This document shows, piece after piece, positions 19,789-28,987 of a stretch of DNA of 64,000 bases. Position numbers and translations under genes: made by a program. This DNA comes from Haberlea rhodopensis (taxonomy: Eukaryota; Streptophyta; Magnoliopsida; Lamiales; Gesneriaceae), in the NCBI GenBank assembly GCA_907163345.1, contig CAJQUN010001213.1, positions 1-64,000 on the forward strand, read 5' to 3'. The notes beneath the pieces are model-generated. The model saw nothing but the letters and a program-made list of their open reading frames with translations. It ran no database searches and was not told the origin of the DNA. Each line of letters opens with the position of its first letter. The first letter of the stretch is position 1.

Positions 19789-22230
19789 TTATTTTCTAGA
19801 AGGCGGCCTGAAGTCTGTCTTCTTTTCCCCCTTTTTGTCAGCAGCAATCTCTTGAAGAAAGTCGACAACTTGTGCTAGCTGCGCGCTGATAGCGTCAAGA
19901 CGAACGTCTTGAGCACGGAGGGAATTGGCAACAGATGCTCTGACTTCAGTGGCTAGCTCGATCTGCTCTTTTCTCAGACTGTTTTTATAAGAGGCCTGTT
20001 GAGAAAACAGATCGTTTATGCCGCGCTGAAGGCTTCCGATACTGGCATTCATCTTCTCTTTGAAAGAAGCAAAGTCCAAGGCTGTGACCCTCTGACCTTG
20101 ATGAACTTCTAGAATGCGTTGAGTCAAGGACAGACATGTATCAGAGAAGTGCTGGATAGTCCGTGCCAGGGATGGAGGTGCATCAGATAGCTTGCTGGGA
20201 GAGTGATCTGATGATGACATGGCATGGTCATCTTCTTCAGCAATCGGCACGATGGAAGAAATGGCAGCTTGATGACTTTCGGATCGGATCAGAGTGACCA
20301 GATCCGAAGAAAAACCTTGAATGAAGGCCAAATCTTCATCTGATGGTCCCGGAGGAGAGTGGGGACTGGGAGGTTCCTCAACTTGGAGAGCTGCAACCAC
20401 TGTAGATACCACGAAATCCGGATCGATGAGGTCTGGTACTTCAGTTGTTGCACATGCTTCAGCTGGACTGGGTTGTGCACGGGAGGCTGATGACTTCAAT
20501 GGAATAGATGTTGTCGGAGAGTCCAACAGAACATTCATTGGTTCATCATCTGTTGCAGACGGAGCATTAGGCAATGGCTGCTCCGCTGTCTGGTCTGGTA
20601 CGTTCTCTGCAGGCTGATCCTCTGTCTGTTGTGCTGCATCAGAAGGAATAACCTCGATAAATGGTTCTGCCAGAGTCTTGCTTGCAGAAGGATGATCCGG
20701 GCTTGTGGCTGGAGTGGAGATACCTAGCTTCTGTCGTTGAAAATGGACAGCTAAGGATAGAGCATGAACATCCATCTCGAGTTGAGCAATCACAGCCCCA
20801 TCATCTCTGGCAGTTGGAGCAAGCGGGTCGAAGTTCTTCTTTTTGGCAACAAGAAGCAGATTAGCCAGTCTGAATCTGTGTTTTGCCGTAAATAAATCTC
20901 TGCGCTGCACGGCAAGTCGAACATCATCAGTCTCTGTTCCTTTCAGAGCTTCATCTTCCATCTTCTTCAATTTGTGCAACTTACCGTAGAACAGCTCAAT
21001 GTGGTTGATAGTCCGGTACTGGACATATTCATCAAAAACCACAATGAGTTCCTTTAGCCTCTCATCAACATCCTCCATAGCGATGTCGATGGCAGTCTGC
21101 GCTGCAGATTTGGGTTTAGAGAGGGGTTCGGTGAGAATGGCTTTTCCCTTGCCGGTGGAGGAAGGGGACTTAATCCCTGATTGGGTATAGTCTCTCAACT
21201 CAGTGATAACTATCCCTTTGACCACGGGATTGGCAGAGGGAATTCGAAGGGTGACTTTGGGTGCAGGGGTTGAAGCTTGTGAAAGCTGGGTGGAAGGTTG
21301 AGGGGCAGTGGTTGCTTTAGGAGGTGGCAGTATAGGTGGAGGTAGAGATTTGGCTGGTTTGGTAATCTGGGTTCGGGGCTTTTTGGGAAGTGGCTTGGTT
21401 GGTGATGAGTGAGCAGACTGGGTGGCTTCTGAGTCAGTCTGAATGGTCAGCTTCCGCTTGACCCGAGGTTTGCGCACAACAACTTGTTCCTCGTCCTGCT
21501 CAATCTTGACTGCAGCCAGAGTAGCAGGAGTAGGCGGAACACTCTTGGACTTCAGCAGTGCAAGCCCTTTGGAGTTAAGGATCTTAAGGGGACGGAGAGC
21601 AGACGGCTTGCTCAGCTCGAGGCCTAAGGACTCCAAGAGCTTGCTGAGAGGAACAGCAAAGCATACGGCGTGCTTGGATGTAATCACCGTTTCCAGCAGT
21701 ACTCCAAACAAAATCATGGACCAGTTTATCTTCTGGCCGGATACAATAGCCGCCATAGCCCTGAACTTTTCGGCGGTTACAGCATCGAAACTTCCTGCTT
21801 TACCCAAAAGTGGCTTGCCTACCACTTCGCACAGCACCTGGAAATGGAAGAGCATTTCCTTCTTCTTAAAGGAGGGTTGCAATCGGTGGCCAGAAATAGA
21901 AATCTTCCCCTGAAGATCTAAGAGTGACGCTTGAGGAGTCTGTCCGAACTCTGTCAGTCCGGAACTGGGGAGGCCAAAGGTCTTGGCCATCGTCATTGGC
22001 GAGATCTCGAAAGATTTGCCCTGGACAGTAGTAGAAATGGATGTCTTCCGGGAGACGTTGTTGGCGAACAGCTCACGGATTTCTGATTCATAAACAACTG
22101 TTCCGCATTCCAAGAAGTTCCTCAAACCAGATGATTCCAGGGCTCTAAAAATGGACACCATCGCAGTATCTTCTGCCCTGTAAATGTCATCAAACTCAAC
22201 GGAGAGTGAGTTATGAGTGATGGTAGCCAT
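19789..22230 (-). CDS. Accessory ('env-position') ORF of element B, 813 aa
   Basis: One uninterrupted frame of 813 codons between RNase H and the 3' LTR, on the same strand as pol. The N-terminal ~210 residues look folded: SSGLRNFLECGTVVYESEI, ELFANNVS, TTVQGKSFEISPMTM, FGLPSSGLTEF. This resembles the plant 'putative plant transposon protein' type of domain found in ORFs of many retroelements. Residues ~250-400 are a basic Pro/Lys/Ser-rich linker (KPRVKRKL). 410-520 and 720-800 are helical and coiled-coil-like, separated by an acidic Pro/Ser-rich stretch. I see no signal peptide and no convincing membrane span, so an envelope role is not supported. It sits where Sireviruses carry their extra ORF. 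Its own ATG is 395 bp past the pol stop, suggesting separate expression. Function unknown. Confidence 0.8.
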   Translation of the reverse strand: MATITHNSLSVEFDDIYRAEDTAMVSIFRALESSGLRNFLECGTVVYESEIRELFANNVSRKTSISTTVQGKSFEISPMTMAKTFGLPSSGLTEFGQTPQASLLDLQGKISISGHRLQPSFKKKEMLFHFQVLCEVVGKPLLGKAGSFDAVTAEKFRAMAAIVSGQKINWSMILFGVLLETVITSKHAVCFAVPLSKLLESLGLELSKPSALRPLKILNSKGLALLKSKSVPPTPATLAAVKIEQDEEQVVVRKPRVKRKLTIQTDSEATQSAHSSPTKPLPKKPRTQITKPAKSLPPPILPPPKATTAPQPSTQLSQASTPAPKVTLRIPSANPVVKGIVITELRDYTQSGIKSPSSTGKGKAILTEPLSKPKSAAQTAIDIAMEDVDERLKELIVVFDEYVQYRTINHIELFYGKLHKLKKMEDEALKGTETDDVRLAVQRRDLFTAKHRFRLANLLLVAKKKNFDPLAPTARDDGAVIAQLEMDVHALSLAVHFQRQKLGISTPATSPDHPSASKTLAEPFIEVIPSDAAQQTEDQPAENVPDQTAEQPLPNAPSATDDEPMNVLLDSPTTSIPLKSSASRAQPSPAEACATTEVPDLIDPDFVVSTVVAALQVEEPPSPHSPPGPSDEDLAFIQGFSSDLVTLIRSESHQAAISSIVPIAEEDDHAMSSSDHSPSKLSDAPPSLARTIQHFSDTCLSLTQRILEVHQGQRVTALDFASFKEKMNASIGSLQRGINDLFSQQASYKNSLRKEQIELATEVRASVANSLRAQDVRLDAISAQLAQVVDFLQEIAADKKGEKKTDFRPPSRK

Positions 22231-22624
22231 TTGAAAGGAGTTTAAAGAAAGTGCGAAGAGTAAGAGAGTGAGAGAGTAAGAAGGTAGAAAGCGGTAAATT
22301 GTAAAAAGTGAACAAGTATGAAATGTTCAGCCCGCTAAATAGGAGAGAGAAGACACGTGTCTTTATCTCCAAGACTGAGAATAAAATAATTCAAAATAAA
22401 CGGTCAGGATAAAGAAAGATAAGGCGGTTAAAGTACAACTAGTTAAAATGGTCAATCAGTCCGAGCTGTTGTTATTGTCCAGACAGATCATAGGATAAAA
22501 TCAGACTGACAAGGATCGGTCTGAAAGTTCCGGCCGGTCTGTGTCTTTCTGAACATTGTATTATCGATCTGTGGTGACAAAAAAAAATATTCAAGTGCGA
22601 AAGGAATAAAAACATCTAAACTAA
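22231..22624 (-). other. Spacer between pol and accessory ORF of element B
   Basis: 394 bp without coding signal between the RNase H stop and the accessory ATG. It may hold a promoter or splice acceptor for the accessory ORF; no clear TATA box was identified. Confidence 0.4.
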
Positions 22625-24632
22625 TTAAGATAAGTCAATTAAACCAAGAATTTGACGGAAATAATTGAACTTAGCCTCAGGAAGCGGTTTAGTGAAGATG
22701 TCTGCTGCTTGCTGCTCTGTTGAAATGTGCTCGATCCGAATTTCCTTTTTGCCAACGTGATCTCGAATAAAATGATGTCGTATATCAATATGCTTTGTTC
22801 GAGAGTGCAGAACTGGATTATACGTTATAGCAATTGCACTTGTGTTGTCGCAAAATATCGGAGAGTCAACAGCTTGGATGCCATAGTCTTTGAGCTGGTG
22901 TTGAATCCAGAGCATTTGAGCACAACAGCTTCCAGCGGCTAGGTATTCTGCTTCAGCTGTGGATGTGGCAATCGATGTCTGCTTCTTACTGAACCAAGAG
23001 ATTAATCTTTCACCTAGAAATTGACATGTTCCACTGGTGCTTTTACGATCGATCTTACACCCAGCGTAGTCTGCGTCTGAATACCCGATCAAACTGAAGT
23101 TTGAATCTTTGGAGTACCAAAGACCAACGTTCTGAGATCCTTTTAAATATTTCAGAATACGCTTGACAGCAATAAAATGTGATTGCTTTGGTTCTGACTG
23201 AAATCTGGCGCACATACAGACTGAAAACATAATATCGGGCCGGCTCGCTGTAAGATACAATAGCGATCCGATTAGTCCTCTATACATGGTTACTTCAACT
23301 GCCGTTCCCCCTTCATCTTTGTCTAACTTGATTGTTGGACTCATTGGAGTTGATGCAGTTGAGCACGTTTCCATTCCAAATCTCTTGAGGAGCTCTTTGG
23401 TATACTTGGTCTGATTGATGAAAATGCCATTGTTGAGCTGTTTTACTTGCAGACCCAGAAAGAATGACAATTCTCCCATCATGCTCATCTCGAACTGTCC
23501 CTGCATTAACTTAGAAAATTTCTCGCACAATTTGGGGTTAGTTGACCCAAAGATTATGTCATCAACATAAATCTGAACTAATAGGGTATGTTCCCCCTTA
23601 ATGAATTTAAATAGAGTTTTATCTACTGAGCCGATCTGGAAATCATGGTTCAGCAGAAATTGAGATAGAGTGTCATACCAGGCTCTTGGAGCTTGTTTCA
23701 GACCATACACTGCTTTATTCAGTAGATATACATGATTGGGATACAAATGGTTCTGAAATCCAGGTGGTTGCTCAATGTAGACTTCTTCCTGAAGCTTTCC
23801 ATTAAGAAAGGCGCTCTTGACGTCCATCTGATATACTTTGAAGTCTTTAAAGGCAGCATAAGCAAGAAAGATTCGGATAGCTTCAAGTCTGGCGACTGGT
23901 GCAAATGATTCATCGAAGTCGATTCCTTCTTCTTGTCTGAATCCCTGTGCCACCAGTCTGGCTTTGTTTCTAACCACAGTTCCATCTGCGTCTAGCTTAT
24001 TTCTGAAGACCCATCTGGTTCCAATAACAGGCAGATCGCTTGGTCTGGGGGTTAGACTCCAAACTTGATTTTGTTCGAATTGATTAAGCTCTTCTTGCAT
24101 TGCTTTAATCCAGTTGAAGTCAGTCAGAGCTTCATCGATCTTCTTGGGTTCCAGAGTTGAGATGAAGGCAGCATGAGTGAACTCATCCATCATCTGTCCT
24201 CTGGTTCTGATCGGTGCAGAAGGACTACCAATCACTAGATTAGGTGGATGCTTCTTAGTCCATCGATAGCTTGACTCTGGATTGTCTGGTCCGGTCGGAT
24301 GAACAGTAACAACATGATCAGTATCTGCTTTAATATTTGAGTCAGGAGCATCCGGATCAGCTCGATCTGAAGTTTCTTCAACGCCTTGATCCGGTCTGAT
24401 TGGTACTTCTGGTTCTGGTGGATTGTCTCTTGACCTGTTAGCTACAATCTCATCATCACTGTTAGCTTCGAGATGGATATTTTCCATCTGATTTTGAATT
24501 GATTCTTTGTTGCCCTCAACACATAAAGTTTCATCAAAGACTATATGAACAGATTCTTCTACAGTTAAAGTTTGATTATTAAAAACTCGATAAGCTTTGC
24601 TAATTGATGAATATCCTAAGAATATACCATTA
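22625..24632 (-). CDS. Element B pol, C-terminal part: reverse transcriptase and RNase H
   Basis: The frame is open from the element C junction (24632) to a stop at 22625; the first ATG is at 24487. Upstream of it, GIFLGYSSISKAYRVFNN is the usual Copia integrase tail. RT motifs: WVFRNKLDADG (~159), KARLVAQGF, YQMDVKSAFLNG, YGLKQAPRAW (~261) and the catalytic YVDD at residues 307-310 counted from the ATG. RNase H: GYSDADYAGC, STAEAEYLA, FCDNTSAI, SRTKHIDIRHHFIRD and ADIFTKPLP. All key residues are present and there is no stop. This was one pol with 32226-33309 before element C inserted. Confidence 0.92.
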
Positions 24633-24821
24633 TGTTGCGCCTTAAAACGCTACAACTCTATTTCCTCTATTTTAAATAAAATTATTGTTTTTGTTTTGAT
24701 GATTACAAAACCTATACATTTTGTACTAATGGTTTTTATTGAGTATGCAGCATAAATTATGATCAAAGTTGAAGATTATAATAGTATTGAAATGCCAAAG
24801 AAATTGTCTTTTGGAAGACAC

Positions 24822-25268
24822 GGATCGCCCCAGGCGATGGGTGCCATCGCCCCAGGCGATGGGTGCCAGGCGAGGATCGCCACGCCCATCGACAGAGGCG
24901 ATGGCTAGGCGAGCATGCGGGGCAGATCGCCCCAGGCGATGGTGACCATCGCCTGAGGCGATGGCAGCCACAGGGACTTCGCCCCCGCACATCGACTGAA
25001 GCGACGCCGAGGCAATGCGCGGGCACGCGCGCGGGGAGTTCGCCCGAGGCGATGGCATGAACGCCTGAGGCGATGGGCTGGAACGCCTGAGGCGATGTGG
25101 ACTTCGCCCGAGGCGATGCAAATTTTGGACATGCTGAAGCTACGGCCTTGATTTTAGCCACTGATCGCCTGAGGCGATCCAGCGATCGCCTGAGGCGATC
25201 TGTGCATTTTTGACCGTTGGAACGCGGCGATGGGTGATCGCCTGAGGCGATGGCTGAGGCGATCCAGG
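24822..25268 (+). repeat. GC-rich array of palindromic ATCGCC..GGCGAT motifs (5' LTR of C)
   Basis: About a dozen or more copies or half-copies of ATCGCCTGAGGCGAT and ATCGCCCCAGGCGAT; each is an inverted repeat ATCGCC/GGCGAT with a 3-bp centre. They are irregularly spaced (10-45 bp) in a stretch far richer in G+C and CpG than its surroundings, upstream of the TATA-like motif, so in U3. Open frames through it on both strands are by-products of base composition. Confidence 0.9.
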
Positions 25269-25635
25269 AGTGATTTCAGCCCTTTGAAGTGCAACGGCTA
25301 GTAGGAGCCTTGGAGGCCTTCTACACTATAAATATGGATGCTTTGGAGCATTTTGAAGCTAAGGAACAAGTCTACAACTCATACAAAGTGTTGATCAATT
25401 GTTGGTTCAAATTATATCATACTCTCCATACATTGTTGTTGTATTGGAGCTTGTGATTTTCTTATTTTGTTGAGTCTTGTTGTCTTCGTGTGAGTACACC
25501 GTGAAGGTGTTTCTGTTGGTTTAATTCATTGTAAAGGTCCTCCAACACCAAAGCAAGTTGGAAAATTGTAAAGTCGCCATCAAGTGAAGGTGGTGCAATT
25601 GTGTGGCTATCCTTGGAGCCCTTAAGGCCAAGAAG

Positions 25636-25724
25636 ACTCGTGAAGAGTGTTGGTTGCTCGGGAAGAGCTTGTGTACTCGGGAAGAGTATTGTGCTCGGGA
25701 AGAGCGTTGTAACTCGGGAAGAGT
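25636..25724 (+). repeat. CTCGGGAAGAG repeats in C 5' LTR
   Basis: Five copies of an 11-12 bp motif, ACTCGTGAAGAG once and [GA]CTCGGGAAGAG four times, at 25637, 25657, 25676, 25694 and 25713 (spacing 18-20 bp), downstream of the promoter core, probably in R or U5. The same set recurs in the 3' LTR at 31841-31929. Confidence 0.85.
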
Positions 25725-26022
25725 TGTGTTGTGGCTTACTTGGAGCCCTCAAGGCCAATATCAATTATTCTAGTGGAACCTCGGTTGGAGGTTATCTAAC
25801 CGGGAAGAGGAGACGTAGGCGATTCATCGCCGAACTTCTATAACAAATCCTTTTGTTATTTATTGCTTTATTTCCTTTACGCATTTATTTATTTTATTCT
25901 TTGCATTTATCGATTGACTAAAGGCTTCCGCAAGCGCAAAATATTTTATTTTTACAAACTCATTTTAAAACGCTAAAGTAGCCAAGGAATCTCATTCACC
26001 CCCCCTCTTCGATTCCAACAAG

Positions 26023-26035
26023 TGGTATCAGAGCC
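26023..26035 (+). other. Primer-binding site of element C
   Basis: TGGTATCAGAGCC two bases after the 5' LTR, complementary to the 3' end of initiator tRNA-Met. Confidence 0.9.
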
Positions 26036-26068
26036 ATTTGATTTTTGTTTTTAAATCAAATCCTTTTT

Positions 26069-27715
26069 ATGGCTAATCTAGCAAATGAGTTTGCTCAAGG
26101 TCAATCGACGAATCGCCCTCCGCTTTTCACGGGTGATAACTACGGTTATTGGAAGAATAGAATTTCTCTATACATCCAATCCGTAGATTATGATCTATGG
26201 AAAATCATAGTGAAAGGTCCACATGTTCCTTTAAAGGAAGTTGGGGGAATTAGTGTTCCCAAAGATATGGACGATTTCACTAGAGCGGATATGATATTAA
26301 TTTCACAAAATGCTAAAGCGATTAATATTTTGCATTGTGCTTTAGATATGAAGGAGTACAACCGGATCTCAATGTGCTCAACGGCAAAGGAAATTTGGGA
26401 CAAATTGCAAATTTGTCATGAGGGCACTAATCAAGTAAAGGAGACCAAGATTGATCTATTGCAACTCAAGTATGAAACATTTGAGATGGATTCCGGAGAA
26501 GATGTGGATTCTATGTTTAGGAGGCTCACTCAAATCATAAATGAGCTTGCCCAACTTGGAGAGAAGTATCCTCCAAAGCAAATATGGAGGAGAGCACTAA
26601 GAGCCTTACCAAAGGAATGGGATGCCAAGAGGACGGCCATCATCGAGTCAAACAAAGGAGAAAGTGCTTCCTATGATCTTGATGAGCTCCATGGCACATT
26701 GGTGACTCATGAGCTTGAAGTTGCCACAAGGAGAGAAGTAAAGGAGGAGGATAGATCCAAGAGAAATGGGATTGCCTTGGTTGGAAGGAAAGATCACTCC
26801 GATGATGAAGAAGATGATGATGATGAGGAGATGGCATTGTTCACAAGAAAGTTCAAGAAGTTCTTCAACAAACATGGCAAGTCAAAGACCTCAAGTGCAA
26901 CCAAACATGAATCCAAAAATGAGGTAACTTGCTATAATTGTCAAGAAAAAGGCCACTATGCTAACAAATGTCCTAGGAAGAAGAATGAGGACAAAGGCAA
27001 GAAGAAGGCTTTTATAGCTACATGGAGTGATAGCGACTCCGATGAAGAAGAAGCCACCAATCTTTGCTTAATGGCTCTTGGAGATGAAGGAGATGAAAGC
27101 GATGATGAGGTACCTTCTTTTGATGAACTTTTAGAATCTTATAATGATCTTATTGATGCTCTTGGCAAAACCAAGATGAGTAATAAACTACTCAAACTTG
27201 AGATTGCTAAGAAAGATGAAGAAAATAATTCATTGAAAAATGAATTAGATTCTTTAAAGATATCATTTTGCAAATTTAGTGAAAGTAGTCAAAAGATGAG
27301 TGAATTGCTTGGATTACAACGATGTAGCTTTGACAAAGCCGGGTTAGGCTTTTCAAACAAATCAAAATCTTTTTCAAGCTTGTTGGCCAAAGCAAAGCAC
27401 AACTCTCCTACTTGTAACTATTGTTGTAAAAGTGGTCATACCAAAAACAAGTGTAGGTTTGCTAGAATCCAATACCAACCTAATAAAAGGTGGAAATGGA
27501 TTCCAAAAGTGCCTTTGAAAGCTAATCATCAAGGACCCAAAAATCAAATGGGTACCAAAGATTCTCCTATTATTAATTTGTCTTGTAGGAACAAAAATGG
27601 AATGGATGATGAAGGGCCAAACAACTCAAAAGAGGAGTTTGTATTATTCACAACTATAGAAGAGGCTCGAGGCGTTGGACCAATGACAAGAACGAACTCT
27701 TGTCATCGAGGGTAA
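26069..27715 (+). CDS. Gag of element C, intact, two zinc knuckles
   Basis: 548 residues from ATG at 26069 (MANLANEF; an in-frame ATG at 26045 would add 8). The capsid region has FTGDNYGYWKNRISLYIQS, ISMCSTAKEIWDKLQ, LPKEWDAKRTAI and a helical run typical of Sirevirus-type Copia Gag (UBN2 family). It is followed by an Asp/Glu run, the first CCHC knuckle CYNCQEKGHYANKC, another acidic stretch, a coiled-coil-like segment, and a second CCHC, CNYCCKSGHTKNKC, near the C-terminus. The stop follows NSCHRG. In autonomous relatives the protease (DSG) would follow; nothing like it follows here. Gag packages genomic RNA into particles. With its intact frame this Gag could form particles for C itself or jointly with a helper. 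Confidence 0.9.
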   Translation: MANLANEFAQGQSTNRPPLFTGDNYGYWKNRISLYIQSVDYDLWKIIVKGPHVPLKEVGGISVPKDMDDFTRADMILISQNAKAINILHCALDMKEYNRISMCSTAKEIWDKLQICHEGTNQVKETKIDLLQLKYETFEMDSGEDVDSMFRRLTQIINELAQLGEKYPPKQIWRRALRALPKEWDAKRTAIIESNKGESASYDLDELHGTLVTHELEVATRREVKEEDRSKRNGIALVGRKDHSDDEEDDDDEEMALFTRKFKKFFNKHGKSKTSSATKHESKNEVTCYNCQEKGHYANKCPRKKNEDKGKKKAFIATWSDSDSDEEEATNLCLMALGDEGDESDDEVPSFDELLESYNDLIDALGKTKMSNKLLKLEIAKKDEENNSLKNELDSLKISFCKFSESSQKMSELLGLQRCSFDKAGLGFSNKSKSFSSLLAKAKHNSPTCNYCCKSGHTKNKCRFARIQYQPNKRWKWIPKVPLKANHQGPKNQMGTKDSPIINLSCRNKNGMDDEGPNNSKEEFVLFTTIEEARGVGPMTRTNSCHRG

Positions 27716-28987
27716 CATTTTTTTTACATATTAAAAGAGCAATTCAAAATTTAATTGGCACAAATTAATTGTGACCAAGAAATAATGAAGCTCAATATTG
27801 ATTGGAGTAAAATGCATAACCCCTTAGCATGTGCACATATAAATTGTTTTATTGCATGATGTATGCCTATCCTTTTATAGTAAGTGCAATGAATTCTAAT
27901 TGGAATATGTTATATGATATTATGTGATTAAGCATGCTATATTTGTTTAGATGCTCTATCTTTGAAATAATGCTATCATGATCTTAATAAATTTATCAAA
28001 TGATGATTTGAGAACTCTAATGTTTATTGGGCACAAATGCATGAAATTTTGGTAGAACATATGCACATTTTGCACATTTTGAATTCATTGTTGATCGCCT
28101 TAAAACGCATGTTTGTATTTCTCAAAATGAATTAATCTTATGCTTATTTTGGGCTATTATATGCTTGATGAGGAACATGTATAAAATATGGCTATGTGTC
28201 AACATATATTTGTGATTTGTCTATTTAATTTTTGTACTTTTTGATTATCACAAAAGGGGAGATAATTGTGTGATAATCTTGAAGTTTACTTCATGCATAG
28301 TTTAAGAGGGAGAGCTTGTGTATGCATGGTTTGAGGGGGAGAGTTGTTTATTTTATGCTTTACTTGATTATTTTGTATGTGCTATGCAATTGTTAAGGGG
28401 GAATCAAGTTTACTCACATTTAATTTCAAAAATGCATTTTGAAATCACCTTTTAAAAGTCACAAATTGTGAATTATTGTGCTTTTTAGATTATGTGATTT
28501 AATTTTTGTTGTTAGATGGTTTAATGTTAGTTAGAATTATCAAAAATAATTTTTTGGTCCAAAAATTGACTCAAAATATGGCCAAACCATCGCCTCAGCA
28601 TTCTGTGCGCAGCACCTCGTCCGTGGCTCGCATCGCCTCAAACGTTCGCAAGCATCGCCTCGGGCGTGGCTCGCATCGCCTCAAGCGATCGCAAGCATCG
28701 CCTCAGGCGTTCTTTATCGCCTCAGGCGTTCTACAGATCGCCTCAGGCGATCTCGATTTTTAAAGCCAGAAAGCTACGGCTTTTGCTCATTTTTTCAGCA
28801 AGATTTCGTGTTTTTCACCCATAATTCGAGATTTCTTCATCATTGTTAAAATCGATCATCCTAAGCCTTTCCAAACCATCAATTTCACTTTCCAAACACC
28901 AAATCTTCCAATTCGAAATTTTTGCAAACCCTAACCCCTTTTCTAAAAATCGAAACTTTACCTCAATTCTCTCAAATTTCTTGCAAT
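27716..28987 (+). other. Noncoding interior of element C where pol would lie
   Basis: AT-rich stretch without RT, integrase or protease motifs. It contains several purine tracts: AAAAGGGGAGATAATTG near 28253, GAGGGAGAGCTTG near 28307, GAGGGGGAGAGTTG near 28332 and AAGGGGGAATCAAG near 28396. Several of them resemble the final polypurine tract. At 28580-28765 it holds the reverse-oriented hairpin-motif array. Confidence 0.75.
28580..28765 (+). repeat. Internal array of ATCGCCTCAGGCG motifs in element C
   Basis: About eight copies of ATCGCCTCAGGC-type words (CATCGCCTCAGC, CATCGCCTCGGGCG, TATCGCCTCAGGCG, GATCGCCTCAGGCGATC). The central GCCTCAGGC is the reverse complement of the GCCTGAGGC motif of the LTR arrays, so the same family lies here in the opposite orientation, just before the second ORF. 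Confidence 0.85.

Larger units (their letters stand above)
24633..26020 (+). repeat. 5' LTR of element C
   Basis: 1388 bp from TGTTGCGCCTTAAAACGC to CTTCGATTCCAACA. Promoter-like CACTATAAATATGG at 25324. The GC-rich hairpin-motif array lies upstream at 24822-25268, and five CTCGGGAAGAG-type repeats lie downstream. Confidence 0.95.

Noticed and set aside
20321..21913. Plus-strand ORFs opposite the element B accessory ORF
   Set aside because: Shadows of the 813-codon minus-strand frame; no protein-like features of their own.
19789..22230. Calling the accessory ORF an envelope protein
   Set aside because: Position fits, but no signal peptide, membrane span or furin-like site is visible.
24726..25161. 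Overlapping open frames of 65-132 codons on both strands of the C LTR (also at 30931-31366)
   Set aside because: They arise from the GC-rich palindromic array, occur in several frames at once, and lie in LTR DNA upstream of the promoter.
24822..25268. CRISPR-like look of short palindromic repeats
   Set aside because: Eukaryotic retrotransposon LTR; repeat spacing is irregular, spacers are not unique fixed-length pieces, and no cas genes are present.
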